NCBI GenBank assembly: GCA_030145245.1
Contig: JAQYWC010000025.1
Span: 124,001-188,000, forward strand
From: Desulfobacterium sp.
GTDB taxonomy: Bacteria; Desulfobacterota; Desulfobacteria; Desulfobacterales; Desulfobacteraceae
Direction of reading: 5' to 3'
Length of the DNA stretch: 64,000 nucleotides
A program made the position numbers and the translations under genes. The notes under the pieces were generated by a model. That model had not been told where the DNA came from. It worked only from the letters and a program-made list of their open reading frames with translations, and searched no databases. Positions 1 through 9,582 of the stretch are shown in pieces (position 1 is the stretch's first letter; each line of letters starts with the position of its first letter).

Positions 1-495
1 CCGGATCTCTTTATCAACCGTGTCGTGGTGGGGCTGGGCCGGCACTTTTGGCTTTATCCTGATTACTGGCTTTGCTTCGGCCATTACTGGCTTTATCCCC
101 ATTTCGGGTTTTGTTCCGGTCATCTCCGGCATGGCCGGGGGGACGGGCAAAGGGATCTCCCCCTTTTGGACCGGAGGAGGGCTCTCCTTGGGGAGGCTTA
201 CTTCGGGTGGTATGGCCGGTTGTATGGGGGGTGCCATGGGGTTTGATTCTGTGGGTGGCGGTTCCCCCTGGAACCAACCTGTAAACAGGGCAAAAAGGGC
301 AACCGACCCAAGGAGCAACAGCGTCAGTCCCCCTCCCCATAACAAGGGTTTCGTTCCGTTTGCCACCCAGGAGTGCTTTTCCTTCCAGAGGTTTCTTTCC
401 TGTCGGAGGTGGATGTTGAGGGCAGGGGGATGTTCTGTTTCCTCTGCCAGGGACTCCTGCTCCAGTTTTTTCAAGGCGTTTAGTATGGTACTCAC
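1..495 (-). CDS. GspB/ExeB-like secretion accessory protein (3' end outside window)
   Basis: A GTG-started frame opens 3 bases after the ExeA-like stop codon and stays open for 165 codons to the window edge. It starts MSTILNALKKLE, the typical opening of GspB/ExeB-like proteins. A single membrane segment lies at about residues 53-72 (rich in Leu, Gly, Val, Phe), followed by a Pro/Glu/Lys-rich periplasmic linker with KP-repeats. In the known GspA/GspB pair the two proteins form a complex that helps place the type II secretin through the peptidoglycan. Coupling to the ATPase gene supports the same pairing here. The C-terminal domain is not visible, so the family call rests on the N-terminus, topology and neighbour. 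Confidence 0.72.
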   Translation of the reverse strand, partial: MSTILNALKKLEQESLAEETEHPPALNIHLRQERNLWKEKHSWVANGTKPLLWGGGLTLLLLGSVALFALFTGWFQGEPPPTESNPMAPPIQPAIPPEVSLPKESPPPVQKGEIPLPVPPAMPEMTGTKPEMGIKPVMAEAKPVIRIKPKVPAQPHHDTVDKEIR

Positions 496-498
496 GGC

Positions 499-2211
499 TT
501 AATCTTGATTCCTTAAATGGGGTGTTGAAGACGAAGGTTTTTTGTTGTAGAGAACGATCTTTGTAATGGGGCCAGCCAGGCCGTCCACGGTCAGGCCGTT
601 GGCGGCCTGGACCTTTTTGATGGCCCTTTGAACCGGACCGTCGTAATCGGGGGTGATTTCGATCCCTGGAAATCCAAGTTCTCCCAGGAGCAGTTTGAGG
701 TTGATCTTCGCGGTCCTGGGGGAGAGTCTGGAAATGATACCGCTGTATCCAAGCCGCTCCCTGTAGGCGATGTACGCATCTTTTGGCACAAGGGCCGACA
801 GCTCCCGGACCGTCACCTTGAACTCTTTTGCGCCGGTTCCTGCAACAATGACACACCTGTGGTCGTTGGTGATCCTTATCATTGCAAGGTAAGCCTTTTC
901 CTCCTGGTTTGGGAGGAGATAGGGAAGGATTACAGGCAGGTTCAAGGTCTCAACCATGGGGAAGGCCTCCTTCACCCGGATCACCTCAAGCCCCTCCTTG
1001 ATGGCGGCGATCCTGAAAAAATCGTCATCCACAGGCATCTGGCTGATCAGGTCCGGGACAGGTGCGGCAGGCTTCCCGTTCCACAGGGCGATCACCCGGG
1101 AGAGCGCCGCTTCCCGGGTGGCAGTCGTTGCCTGGTCTGCCAGGTAGGTGCGGAGGGATCTGCTTTTTTCTTTTAACGGGGGCGCCGGGGCCGGCGGTTT
1201 TTGAAGGTTTGGTTCGATATTGACTGAGACCGGCTGGGGCGCCTCAATCCCAGGTGGTGCCACCGCAGCAGGGGAAAGGGTGTGGAAAAGGGGCGTTATC
1301 CTGGCCGGTGAAAACTGGAACAGGGCGATAAGGGCGATGGCAAGGCCCATGATTGTAGCAAATACGAGCTTGCTCCTGGCCGGGGCCTCTCCCGGGTGGC
1401 TTTTTGCCCGGGTGGCAAGCTCCTTGATGGCCAGTTTGGCCAGGGATTTTGTGACCTTTGGCCGGTTGAGGCTGTAGGCGGCCACCAGGGCGCGGTCGCA
1501 GGCGATGTTGATCAGCCGTGGGATCCCCCCGGAGTAGTCGTAGATCGCGTTCTGGGCGCTCCGGGTGAACAGGGCGCAGGTCCGTCTTGATGCCACGTTG
1601 ATCCGATGGTCCATGTAATCCCGGGTCTCCTTCCGGGTCATGGGCAGCAGGCGGCAGCTCAGGTTGATCCGCTGTCCCAACTGGCGAAGGGCGTAGGAAT
1701 CCAGCAGTTCTCCCAGTTCCGGCTGACCCACCAGGATGATCTGCAGCAGCTTGTTTTTCGTGGTTTCCAGGTTGGAGAGCATCCTCAGTTGTTCCAGGGT
1801 GTCGACGCTCAGATTCTGGGCTTCGTCGATGAGCAGGATCACCGATTGCCCCTTGGACCGTTTTTCAACGAGGAACGTGTTGAGTCCCCAGATCAGCTCG
1901 GTGGGGGTTTCGGCTGTGGCGTCGATGCCAAGTTCACTGTTGATTGCCCGCAACAACCCCAGGGCGTCTATCCGGGTGTTGAAGATAAAGGCCGCCTCCA
2001 CATTCGGATCCAGGCTCTCCAGAAAGACACGGCAGAGGGTGGTCTTGCCCGTGCCGACCTCCCCTGTGATCTCCACAAATCCGTCCCCCTGGGTGGTGGC
2101 GTAGGTGAGATGGGCAAGGGCCTCTTCATGGCTCTTGCCCAGAAAGAGGAACTCGGGGTTGGGAACCAGCTTAAAAGGTTTCTCCCTAAAGCCGAAAAAA
2201 GCGTTGTACAT
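499..2211 (-). CDS. ExeA/GspA-like AAA ATPase with peptidoglycan-binding domain
   Basis: A 570-residue protein. It opens with the MYNAFFGF-type start of ExeA/GspA ATPases. Walker A GEVGTGKTT is at residues 50-58 and Walker B LLIDEAQ at about 125-131. A membrane segment at about 282-302 is followed by a Pro-rich periplasmic linker. The C-terminus (about 515-555) has a peptidoglycan-binding-type repeat (VQRAIKKVQ...GLTVDGLAGP). ExeA-type proteins use cytoplasmic ATP hydrolysis and a periplasmic glycan-binding domain to help secretin assembly. The start is preceded by GGGGAG at good spacing. It lies 29 bp after the MFS gene and 3 bp before the GspB-like gene. No other type II secretion genes are in view. 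Confidence 0.88.
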   Translation of the reverse strand: MYNAFFGFREKPFKLVPNPEFLFLGKSHEEALAHLTYATTQGDGFVEITGEVGTGKTTLCRVFLESLDPNVEAAFIFNTRIDALGLLRAINSELGIDATAETPTELIWGLNTFLVEKRSKGQSVILLIDEAQNLSVDTLEQLRMLSNLETTKNKLLQIILVGQPELGELLDSYALRQLGQRINLSCRLLPMTRKETRDYMDHRINVASRRTCALFTRSAQNAIYDYSGGIPRLINIACDRALVAAYSLNRPKVTKSLAKLAIKELATRAKSHPGEAPARSKLVFATIMGLAIALIALFQFSPARITPLFHTLSPAAVAPPGIEAPQPVSVNIEPNLQKPPAPAPPLKEKSRSLRTYLADQATTATREAALSRVIALWNGKPAAPVPDLISQMPVDDDFFRIAAIKEGLEVIRVKEAFPMVETLNLPVILPYLLPNQEEKAYLAMIRITNDHRCVIVAGTGAKEFKVTVRELSALVPKDAYIAYRERLGYSGIISRLSPRTAKINLKLLLGELGFPGIEITPDYDGPVQRAIKKVQAANGLTVDGLAGPITKIVLYNKKPSSSTPHLRNQD

Positions 2212-2240
2212 GGTGATCTCCCCTGGAATGGTTCATGGTT

Positions 2241-3383
2241 TCAAACCTTGAGTTTAAATAGAAAAGGAAGGGCGCCAAGCCCTGCCAGGGCCGAGATGAT
2301 ATACATGGTGTCAAGGCCGGTATGGTCTCCGATGATGCCCACGGCAATGATGGTGGCGGAACGGACTACAAAGGAGACCATCATGAACAGGCCGTTGGCT
2401 GCGGCCGGGCTCTCTTTTCCGGTTTCCTGGACAATGGCGAGCATCACCGGGGTTGTGGCCAGGATGAAAAAGCCCGTTGCAAGGAGCATGGCAAACCGGA
2501 TCAGGCCCGTTGTCACGATAAACCCGAAAAGACAGAAGGGGGCTGCGGCAAGGGCGATGAAGAGGATCCGCTTCCGGCCCATGCGGTCGCTCAGGGTGCC
2601 GCTCACAAGGACTCCTGCCACCCCCATGGCCTCATAACAGGCCAGGGCGGATCCGGCAAGCCAGAGGTTGCCGGTCTGTTGCTCCACAAATACCGGGAGA
2701 AACACGGCCATGGCCGAGTGCATGAAGGCCCTGGCCGTGAGGATGCCGGACAAGGGAACAAGCACCGGTTTAAGGGTGGCAAACGCCGAAGAGAGGGAGC
2801 TTTTGCCAGGGGCGCTCTTCTCGATCTCAACCGTGCCCAGGTTGAAGTAGAGCATGATGGAGGTGATAACGGCAAAGAGCATGACCGGGTAGAAGGTCTC
2901 AAGGCCGAACATGGAGACACAGCCGACGCCGATCAGGGGACCCATCATCCGTGCGCTCTCTCCGCCGGCCATGTAGAAGCTCATGCCCCGTCCCCTGTTG
3001 CTGCCCGATGCCTGGGCGATGAGGACCGGGGCCGGCACATGGAAGAGGGCGACGCTTGTGCCTGCCATAAAGAAGAGGATGAGAAGTGCGTGGAACGATC
3101 CGGCATTGCCAACAAGGCTCATGGGCACGGCCGTAAGGGTGGGGGCCAGGATCACCAGCCACCGTGCCAGGCCTTTTTTGTCTGCAATCGCTCCGATCAC
3201 AGGGTTGAACAACGAGGGGAGCTGGAGCATGGTGGTGAGGAATCCAGCCTGGCCGAGGCTGATGCCGAGTTTGTCGATGAGGAGCGGAAGCAGGGGCGCA
3301 AGAAAGCTTGTGTAGATGTCATGGACAAAGTGGGAAAACGACAGAAGAAGGACGTTGGAGGTCTGGAATCGCTCTGTTTTCAT
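2241..3383 (-). CDS. MFS transporter (Fsr-like)
   Basis: About 380 residues with some twelve hydrophobic segments and a typical MFS loop between helices 2 and 3 (GAIADKKG), echoed in the second half by SDRMGRKR. The opening, with SHFVHDIYTSFLAPLLPLL, resembles the fosmidomycin-resistance (Fsr) group of MFS exporters; the substrate cannot be read from sequence. I place the start at the ATG of MKTERF, which has AAAGGAG a few bases upstream. A longer reading frame to 3434 has no such site. A hairpin at 3416-3454 separates it from glnA. Confidence 0.8.
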   Translation of the reverse strand: MKTERFQTSNVLLLSFSHFVHDIYTSFLAPLLPLLIDKLGISLGQAGFLTTMLQLPSLFNPVIGAIADKKGLARWLVILAPTLTAVPMSLVGNAGSFHALLILFFMAGTSVALFHVPAPVLIAQASGSNRGRGMSFYMAGGESARMMGPLIGVGCVSMFGLETFYPVMLFAVITSIMLYFNLGTVEIEKSAPGKSSLSSAFATLKPVLVPLSGILTARAFMHSAMAVFLPVFVEQQTGNLWLAGSALACYEAMGVAGVLVSGTLSDRMGRKRILFIALAAAPFCLFGFIVTTGLIRFAMLLATGFFILATTPVMLAIVQETGKESPAAANGLFMMVSFVVRSATIIAVGIIGDHTGLDTMYIISALAGLGALPFLFKLKV

Positions 3384-3415
3384 TTGCTCCTTTCTTGACA
3401 TGGGGGATGGAAGGG

Positions 3416-3454
3416 ACAAAAGGGCCAAAGCCACGGGGGCTCCGGCCCTTTTGT
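3416..3454 (-). terminator. terminator hairpin after glnA
   Basis: Perfect 11-bp inverted repeat (ACAAAAGGGCC / GGCCCTTTTGT) with a 17-nt loop, lying between the glnA stop and the MFS start. On the minus strand the stem ends in CCCTTTTGT, giving a short U-rich tail, so it can work as an intrinsic terminator or attenuator for the glnB-glnA transcript. Confidence 0.6.
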
Positions 3455-3475
3455 TCAGGTCCCTGCTAATGCACC

Positions 3476-4888
3476 TTATATGTCGTAGTAGAGGTAGAAC
3501 TCATGGGGATGGGGCCGTCGGCTCACCTCCACGGCTTCGTTCTCCCGCTTGTACTTGATCCATTTCTCCACTGCATCCTTGGTAAAGACATCGCCCTTGA
3601 GCAGGAAGTCGTGGTCTTTTTCCAAGGCGTCCAGGGCCTCCTCAAGGGATGCCGGGGCAGATCCCATCTCGGCCAGCTCCTCCGGGGGCAGGTCGTAGAT
3701 GTTCTTGTCCATGGGATCTCCGGGATCGATCTTGTTCTGGATGCCGTCCAGCATGGCCATGGTCATGGCGGAAAATGCCAGGTAGCCGTTGCAGGAGGGA
3801 TCCGGGGTCCTGAACTCGATGCGCTTGGCCGCCGGAGATTGGGAGTACATGGGCAGCCGGATGGCCGCGCTCCGGTTCCGGCTGGAGTAGGCAAGGTTGA
3901 TGGGGGCTTCAAATCCCGGCACCAGCCGCTTGTAGGAGTTGGTGGTGGGGTTGGTGATGGCGCACAACGCCTTGCAGTGTTTCATGATGCCGCCGATGCC
4001 AAAGAGAGCCATCTCCGATACGCCGCCGTACTTGTTGCCGGCAAACAGTGGTTTGCCGTCCTTCCAGAGGCTCAAGTGGGTGTGCATACCCGATCCATTG
4101 TCCTCGAACAGGGGCTTTGGCATGAAGGTGACAGAGTGGTTGTACTTGGCCGCCACATTCTTCAGCACATACTTGAACCAGGCCAGCTGGTCTCCCATCT
4201 TGAGGAGGGTGTTGTACCGAAGATCGATCTCAGCCTGGCCGGCCGTTGCCACCTCATGGTGCTGGCACTCCATGGCAATGCCGAGATCCTCCAGGGTGAG
4301 CATCATCTCGGTTCGCATGTCCTGATACTTGTCAGCCGGGGGAAGGGGGAAGTAGCCCTGCTTGTGGCGGATCTTGTAGCCGGTGTTGGGCAGCTCCTCC
4401 CGGCCCGAGTTCCAGATCGCCTCCTTGGAGTCGATCTCGTAGAAGGCGGCATTGTTTTCCGAGGCAAAGCGGACATTGTCAAAGATAAAGAACTCAGGCT
4501 CCGGACCGATGAAGATGGTGTCAGCGATGCCGGTGCTCTTGACGTATTGTTCCACTTTTTTGGCGATGTATCTCGGGTCCCTGGAGTAGGGCTCGTGGGT
4601 GATGGGGTCGAGGATGTCACCGATCACGGTCAGGGTGGGGACTTCGAAAAACGGGTCCATCACTGCGGTGTCGGGATCGGGCACAACGATCATGTCGCTG
4701 TTGTCGATATTCTGCCATGCCCGCATGCTGGAGCCGTCAAAGCCAAAGCCGTCCTCAAAGGCGGATTCTGTGAATTCGCAGGCAGGAACGGTAAAATGCT
4801 GCCAGGTGCCCGGGAAATCCATATACCGGATATCGATCACCCGTACACTCTTCTCTTTTATCATTCCAACTATTTCGTTTGGTGTCAT
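3476..4888 (-). CDS. glnA: glutamine synthetase type I
   Basis: A 470-residue class I glutamine synthetase, ATP-dependent ligation of ammonia to glutamate in the cytoplasm. The length matches the dodecameric GlnA family. Visible signatures include the N-terminal beta-grasp with DGSSMRAW, the metal-site stretch GPEPEFF, the catalytic-domain block NGSGMHTH and the adenylylation loop NIYDLPPEE, whose Tyr is the target of GlnE in adenylylated enzymes. GlnE itself is not in the window. GGAGAAAAG precedes the ATG. It is 37 bp downstream of glnB, so the two are probably cotranscribed. Confidence 0.98.
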   Translation of the reverse strand: MTPNEIVGMIKEKSVRVIDIRYMDFPGTWQHFTVPACEFTESAFEDGFGFDGSSMRAWQNIDNSDMIVVPDPDTAVMDPFFEVPTLTVIGDILDPITHEPYSRDPRYIAKKVEQYVKSTGIADTIFIGPEPEFFIFDNVRFASENNAAFYEIDSKEAIWNSGREELPNTGYKIRHKQGYFPLPPADKYQDMRTEMMLTLEDLGIAMECQHHEVATAGQAEIDLRYNTLLKMGDQLAWFKYVLKNVAAKYNHSVTFMPKPLFEDNGSGMHTHLSLWKDGKPLFAGNKYGGVSEMALFGIGGIMKHCKALCAITNPTTNSYKRLVPGFEAPINLAYSSRNRSAAIRLPMYSQSPAAKRIEFRTPDPSCNGYLAFSAMTMAMLDGIQNKIDPGDPMDKNIYDLPPEELAEMGSAPASLEEALDALEKDHDFLLKGDVFTKDAVEKWIKYKRENEAVEVSRRPHPHEFYLYYDI

Positions 4889-4925
4889 CTCTTTTCTCCA
4901 CTATTAGTATCTTTGGCCCGGGCCA

Positions 4926-5264
<339 letters not shown>

Positions 5265-5282
5265 TCAAAAATCTCCTTATAA

Positions 5283-5325
5283 GGGGACAGATTTCAAATC
5301 TGTCCCCATTGTTAAATCTGTCCCC
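5283..5325. repeat. GGGGACAGATTT palindrome plus extra half-site
   Basis: A perfect 25-nt palindrome (GGGGACAGATTT, C, AAATCTGTCCCC) at 5283-5307 is followed 6 nt later by another copy of the AAATCTGTCCCC arm at 5314-5325. It fills most of the 62-bp gap between the glnD stop and glnB. This word resembles short mobile palindromes linked to REP-associated tyrosine transposases in proteobacteria (family link from memory). In RNA it would form a stable hairpin just before the glnB ribosome-binding site and could attenuate or process the transcript. Confidence 0.75.
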
Positions 5326-5326
5326 A

Positions 5327-7939
5327 TCATTGTTCCGGGGGGATTTCGGGAAGCGCCTTTAAAATGGCCTTTTTGATCTCTTCCACCCTTTCCGGTATGT
5401 CTATTTTCCGGTCTTCCATGGAGCGCACGTAAAACACATCCACCACCTGGTCCACTTTGGTGGCCACCATGGCCATCCTCACATCCAGGCCCTGGCGGTA
5501 GAGTGTGTTGGTGACGGCAAAGAGGAGCCCCGGGAAATCATAGGTAAACACCTCGATGATGGTGAAAAAGCTCGAGGTGGTGTTGTCGATATTCACGTGG
5601 TTGGGTTTTTGGAGCTGTCCTTTGTGGGGGACAAGGTGCTTTGGAACCTTCTCCTCCAGCCGCCCGAGAAAGGTGTCGTCGTTGAGCGCCTTGTACAGCT
5701 CCTGTTCCGCCTTTTCCCACTTTTCCGTCTCAAAGATCCGGTCGGTGGGGGGCATCACCTTGAAGACGTCCAGCACCATGTTCCCGCCCCAGGAGTAGCC
5801 CTGGGAGCCAACAATGTTCAGGCTGTTGAGGAAAAAGACCCCGGCAAGCTTGGAGTAGAACCCGGGCTTGTCCTTTCCGCAGATGGTCACGGTCCTGATC
5901 TTGGAGTCCTCTTCTTTGGTGATCTCCCACAAAAAGTCCTTGTTCCCCAGTCGTTTGAACAGGTCCAGGTGCTGGGTGATCTCCGGTGGCTTCATGTGGA
6001 GGAGATAGCGGGGGACCATGGTGTCCAGTGCTTTTTTCAGGCGCTTTTCGCCCCACTCTTCGCGTCTGAGCGCCATCACCTCGGTTTTCTTTGCCTGGAT
6101 AATCCGGGTGGCACGTTTGGAGGCCAGCTCCCCTGTCTTAAGAATATTCAGGGTCTTGAGAAAGAGATCCCTTAACAGGTTTTCGGTCCAGTCGTTCCAG
6201 GCCTTGGGCCCGGTTGCAATGGAATCTGCCACGCTCAAGAGGTAGAGCTTTCTCAGCCTGCCCACCTTTTCGATCTTGCTTGCGCAGAACACGGCGGTCT
6301 CCTCGTCGCTGATGTCGCGCCGGGTCGCGGTCTTCACGAGAAAGAGGTGGTTTTCAACCAGGAATACCGCCTCCTCAATATCGGCAGGGGAGTATCCCAG
6401 CCGGTTCAGGATGGCGGCCGTGATGCTTGCTCCCTTTATGGAGTGTTCCGAAGCCGGATCGCCCTTGCCGATGTCGTGGAAGAGGGCTGCCAGAAGCAGT
6501 ATCTTCCTGTTTCGCACCTCGTTGAAAACCGCTGAGTAAAAACCGTTTTCAGGGTCTTTTTCACGTCTTTTGAACTCGTTGATCACCTGGACGCAGCGGA
6601 TGGAGTGCTTGTCCACGGGAAAGAGGTGGTAGTGGTTGTACTGGATCTTGTTGGTGATGGATGAGAACTCGGGTATATACCTTTCCAGTAGCCCGGTTGC
6701 CAGCATCACAAAGAGGACGTTGAATTTCCACAGGGAGGAGGAGAGGATCTTCTCAAAGTTTCGTGTGTTGGTTTTATCCCTTCTGAAACGGTGGTCCACA
6801 AGGTGGGCAAACTCCCCAACGATCCTTCTCGATTCAATGGAGAGCGGCAGCTTGAGCCGCCCGCTTTCCACAAAGATCTTCAGCAACAGCTCCGGGCGGG
6901 AGGGAATCGTGGCAACAGACGAGAAGTAGAGGCGGTTTTGTTTGATCACGATTCCGTCGGTCCGGGTGGGTCTCACCCGGTTGGACTGGGTGCGCGGGGG
7001 GCGGGTCTGGCGCATGTGCTCGGTGATCATCTGGTTGATCTGCTTGATGAAGTCGGTCCGGGTGTGGAGTTGCCCCAGAAAGGTCTCCACCCCGGCCAGG
7101 CCTTTTCTGTCCTTGAATCCAAGGCGTTTTGCCACCTCCACCTGGTGCTCGAAATGGAGCTGGTCGCACTTTCGGCCGGTGATGTGGTGGAGCATGTTCC
7201 GGGTGGTCCAGATGAAGTGGAGGGACTCCTCAAGGGTGGTCAGCTCTTCGTTGGAGAGGAAACCGTAGTGCTCAAGTTCCTTTCGGTTCTTGATCCCGGC
7301 CTTGATCCGCCCGTACCAGAGCAGGGTGTGGTAGTCCCTTAACCCGCCGTGGCCCGATTTGAGGTTGGGCTCCAGAAGATAGGCCGCGTCTCCAAAGTCA
7401 GAGTGAAGCTTTTCTCCGTGCTCAATCAGTCGTTTAAGGCTGTTGCCGGTATGACTTTTTTTCAGCTCGGCCCTGAATTGCTCCATGAGCTGGCAATAGA
7501 TGTGGGATCCGCCGCAGATGAACCGGGCATCCAGCAGGGTCGTCATCACATCAAACTGCTCCCAGGCCATGGTCAGGCTCTCCTTGATGGTCCTGACGGC
7601 ATAGCCCGTTTCAAGGCGGGCGTCCCACAGGGGGTAAACCAGTTCATTTATAAGTTCAGTGGCGTTTTCAGGCACCTCTTTTTCAAACAGCACAAGCAGG
7701 TCCACATCGGAATGGATGCACTGCTCCTGGCGGCCGTATCCGCCCAGGGCGATGATGGCCACGGGATTGCCCGTTGTCATCATGGTGCGGGCGGCCTTGC
7801 TTTTTGCAAAGACGGCGTGGAAGTATTCGTCCAGGATCTCGGTAAACCAGAGGAGAAATTCCGGCCGTCTCTGTTTCAGGAACCGGTTGACCAGGTTCTT
7901 TCGCTTCTGGATCAGTTGCTGGGATTCAAGCTCGTTCAT
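5327..7939 (-). CDS. glnD: [protein-PII] uridylyltransferase / uridylyl-removing enzyme
   Basis: An 870-residue bifunctional enzyme that uridylylates P-II when glutamine is low and removes UMP when glutamine is high. The nucleotidyltransferase motif GGYGRQE...SDVD is at about residues 66-80. A GlnD helical domain follows, then an HD domain with FHDIGKGD at about 490, which carries the uridylyl-removing activity. Two ACT domains that sense glutamine lie at about 690-760 and 795-865. Length and domain order match full-length GlnD. Its partner glnB follows 62 bp downstream behind a palindromic repeat. Confidence 0.97.
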   Translation of the reverse strand: MNELESQQLIQKRKNLVNRFLKQRRPEFLLWFTEILDEYFHAVFAKSKAARTMMTTGNPVAIIALGGYGRQEQCIHSDVDLLVLFEKEVPENATELINELVYPLWDARLETGYAVRTIKESLTMAWEQFDVMTTLLDARFICGGSHIYCQLMEQFRAELKKSHTGNSLKRLIEHGEKLHSDFGDAAYLLEPNLKSGHGGLRDYHTLLWYGRIKAGIKNRKELEHYGFLSNEELTTLEESLHFIWTTRNMLHHITGRKCDQLHFEHQVEVAKRLGFKDRKGLAGVETFLGQLHTRTDFIKQINQMITEHMRQTRPPRTQSNRVRPTRTDGIVIKQNRLYFSSVATIPSRPELLLKIFVESGRLKLPLSIESRRIVGEFAHLVDHRFRRDKTNTRNFEKILSSSLWKFNVLFVMLATGLLERYIPEFSSITNKIQYNHYHLFPVDKHSIRCVQVINEFKRREKDPENGFYSAVFNEVRNRKILLLAALFHDIGKGDPASEHSIKGASITAAILNRLGYSPADIEEAVFLVENHLFLVKTATRRDISDEETAVFCASKIEKVGRLRKLYLLSVADSIATGPKAWNDWTENLLRDLFLKTLNILKTGELASKRATRIIQAKKTEVMALRREEWGEKRLKKALDTMVPRYLLHMKPPEITQHLDLFKRLGNKDFLWEITKEEDSKIRTVTICGKDKPGFYSKLAGVFFLNSLNIVGSQGYSWGGNMVLDVFKVMPPTDRIFETEKWEKAEQELYKALNDDTFLGRLEEKVPKHLVPHKGQLQKPNHVNIDNTTSSFFTIIEVFTYDFPGLLFAVTNTLYRQGLDVRMAMVATKVDQVVDVFYVRSMEDRKIDIPERVEEIKKAILKALPEIPPEQ

Positions 7940-8250
7940 TTTCTCCTGTGACCTTGGTGTCGATTATGGTAAAGCCGTGGCGCATTCAATGAAAATACAA
8001 ATGCAATATTCATGCCGAAACCCAAGAACCCACCCATTGCCGGAATCTCGCTTGCGATTCCATGAAAGAATGGGTGGAACAGTGTTTTGTGTTACAAAAA
8101 TGTAATAAAAACGATCAAAAAAAACAACAAAAATGTAACTTGTTGATGCTCGATGAACAACGATGGTGTTTTGCTGAAAGGGCGGCCTGCAGCCGCTTCA
8201 CAAGGGGGGCGGCTGCAGTTGAAACCTGGTGTGGCGGGCCGATCGAGGCG
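7940..8250. other. intergenic region glnD-tatA, structured but non-coding
   Basis: About 310 bp with no convincing gene on either strand. It holds two structures: a composite stem at 8030-8077 (outer 9-bp arms CCACCCATT/AATGGGTGG around an inner GGAATC/GATTCC hairpin) and a perfect 10-bp hairpin at 8187-8218. The stretch 8095-8150 is strongly A-rich on the plus strand (U-rich in a minus-strand transcript). The glnD promoter must lie here unless glnD is read through from tatA. Confidence 0.5.
8187..8218 (-). terminator. hairpin downstream of tatA
   Basis: Perfect 10-bp inverted repeat (CTGCAGCCGC / GCGGCTGCAG) with a 12-nt loop, 32 bp after the tatA stop on the minus strand. There is no U-run directly after it, so it is a probable 3'-end structure rather than a textbook intrinsic terminator. 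Confidence 0.45.
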
Positions 8251-8436
8251 CTATTTATCTAACTTCTCAGGCTCCTTGTCCTCCTCGGTTATTTCGGCTT
8301 CCTTCGTTGCTTTTTTAAAGTTTTTGATACCCTTTCCGATTCCAGAGCCGATCTCAGGAAGTTTTCCCGCTCCAAAGATGATGAGGATAATTACAAGAAT
8401 AATTATCAGCTCAGGCATTCCAAGTCCACCAATCAT
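8251..8436 (-). CDS. tatA: Sec-independent translocase subunit TatA/TatE
   Basis: A 61-residue TatA-family protein: one N-terminal membrane helix (about residues 8-22, rich in Ile/Leu), then the hinge [20 protein letters not shown] with the amphipathic helix, then a short charged tail. TatA oligomers form the membrane-permeabilising part of the twin-arginine pathway that exports folded, cofactor-containing proteins. The ATG at 8436 has AGGAG 6 nt upstream; an in-frame GTG one codon earlier is possible. No tatB or tatC is nearby, so this is a stand-alone copy. Confidence 0.93.
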   Translation of the reverse strand: MIGGLGMPELIIILVIILIIFGAGKLPEIGSGIGKGIKNFKKATKEAEITEEDKEPEKLDK

Positions 8437-8707
8437 CACACACTCCTATTGTTTCCGATGTCCAGTTGATCATATAAAGGTCAAGTAAAATTAATAACAT
8501 CCTGCCATTAATGTGTCAACGGTTTAGATAATCACCCCGGGTGAGCTCCTTGACGGAGTTACAGAAACGTAACTATCTGGTTGGGAAATAAAAATATGCC
8601 TGAAAAAATCCCATGGGTTCCAGAAAAATCTTGTTAAGAAATTTTTTATGGTCTATCGTTTGCGGCGACACAAAATTGAACCCCTTCATTGATTAACGGG
8701 AGTCCCT

Positions 8708-9565
8708 ATGACACACAACAGAGAATCCGGTTCAAAGTTTTCAGGTGCCACTAAATATGTGCTGGACAGCGAGCTTGCCGCCATCGTCAATGTCTCCATG
8801 GCCTTGGAGATGCCGCTGCTTCTCAAGGGCGAGCCCGGCACGGGTAAGACCATGCTTGCCTACGCCATTGCCGAAAACCTTGACATGCCCCTCATCGTCC
8901 TCAACGTAAAATCCAGCATGAAGCTTGTGGAAGCCCTTTACCAGTACGACACCCTGACCCGGCTCAACGACAGCCGGTTCGCAGATTCAAACCGGGACGT
9001 GAGCAACATCAACGATTACATTAAGATGGGCAAGATCGGCCAGGCCTTTACGGCAGACCGGCGGTGCGTGCTGCTCATCGACGAGATCGACAAGGCCGAT
9101 ACCGATTTCCAGGACGACATGCTGGATGTGCTGGACCAGATGCAGTTTGACATCATCGAGACCGACCAGACAGTCAAGGCGGTGAACCGCCCGGTGATCA
9201 TCATCACCTCCAACGCCAAGAAGGATCTCTCCGATCCCTTCCTGGGACGGTGCAATTTCCACCACATCGCCTTTCCCGACCCCAAGATGATGAGGAAGAT
9301 CATCGATGTTCACTTTCCAGAGATAGACAAAAAACTTGCCGAAAACGCCATCAGCTCCTTTTACACCATGCGGGAGCTTGAGGGGGTGGAGAAGAAACCG
9401 GCAACCCGGGAGCTGATCAACTGGTTCCGGGCCCTGAATGCCGATCCCGACTTTAGGGCCAAGGATCTTGTCAAGGGAGAACTGCCCTTTCTCGGGGTGC
9501 TGTTCAAGAAGAGCCCCGACTATGAACGGGCACGGAACATCACCTCCAGGCGACGGCTTTTTTAA
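8708..9565 (+). CDS. MoxR-family AAA+ ATPase
   Basis: A 285-residue AAA+ protein with Walker A GEPGTGKT at residues 41-48 and Walker B LLIDEIDKAD at about 122-131, typical of the MoxR group. MoxR ATPases act as chaperones that mature or metallate enzyme complexes together with a VWA-domain partner. Such a partner is encoded 17 bp downstream. The specific client is not visible here. The 268-bp divergent gap to tatA contains its promoter; I see no unusual structure there beyond a short AGTTAC/GTAACT repeat near 8560-8575. Confidence 0.9.
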   Translation: MTHNRESGSKFSGATKYVLDSELAAIVNVSMALEMPLLLKGEPGTGKTMLAYAIAENLDMPLIVLNVKSSMKLVEALYQYDTLTRLNDSRFADSNRDVSNINDYIKMGKIGQAFTADRRCVLLIDEIDKADTDFQDDMLDVLDQMQFDIIETDQTVKAVNRPVIIITSNAKKDLSDPFLGRCNFHHIAFPDPKMMRKIIDVHFPEIDKKLAENAISSFYTMRELEGVEKKPATRELINWFRALNADPDFRAKDLVKGELPFLGVLFKKSPDYERARNITSRRRLF

Positions 9566-9582
9566 AAATGAGGGGATGATCC

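Noticed and set aside
14-856. 280-residue minus-strand frame at the window edge
   Set aside because: It is out of frame with the GspB-like gene at 1-495 and has a Pro/Arg-rich shadow composition.
1606-2637. 343-residue plus-strand reading frame
   Set aside because: Antisense to the ExeA-like gene, no family signature; a codon-bias shadow.
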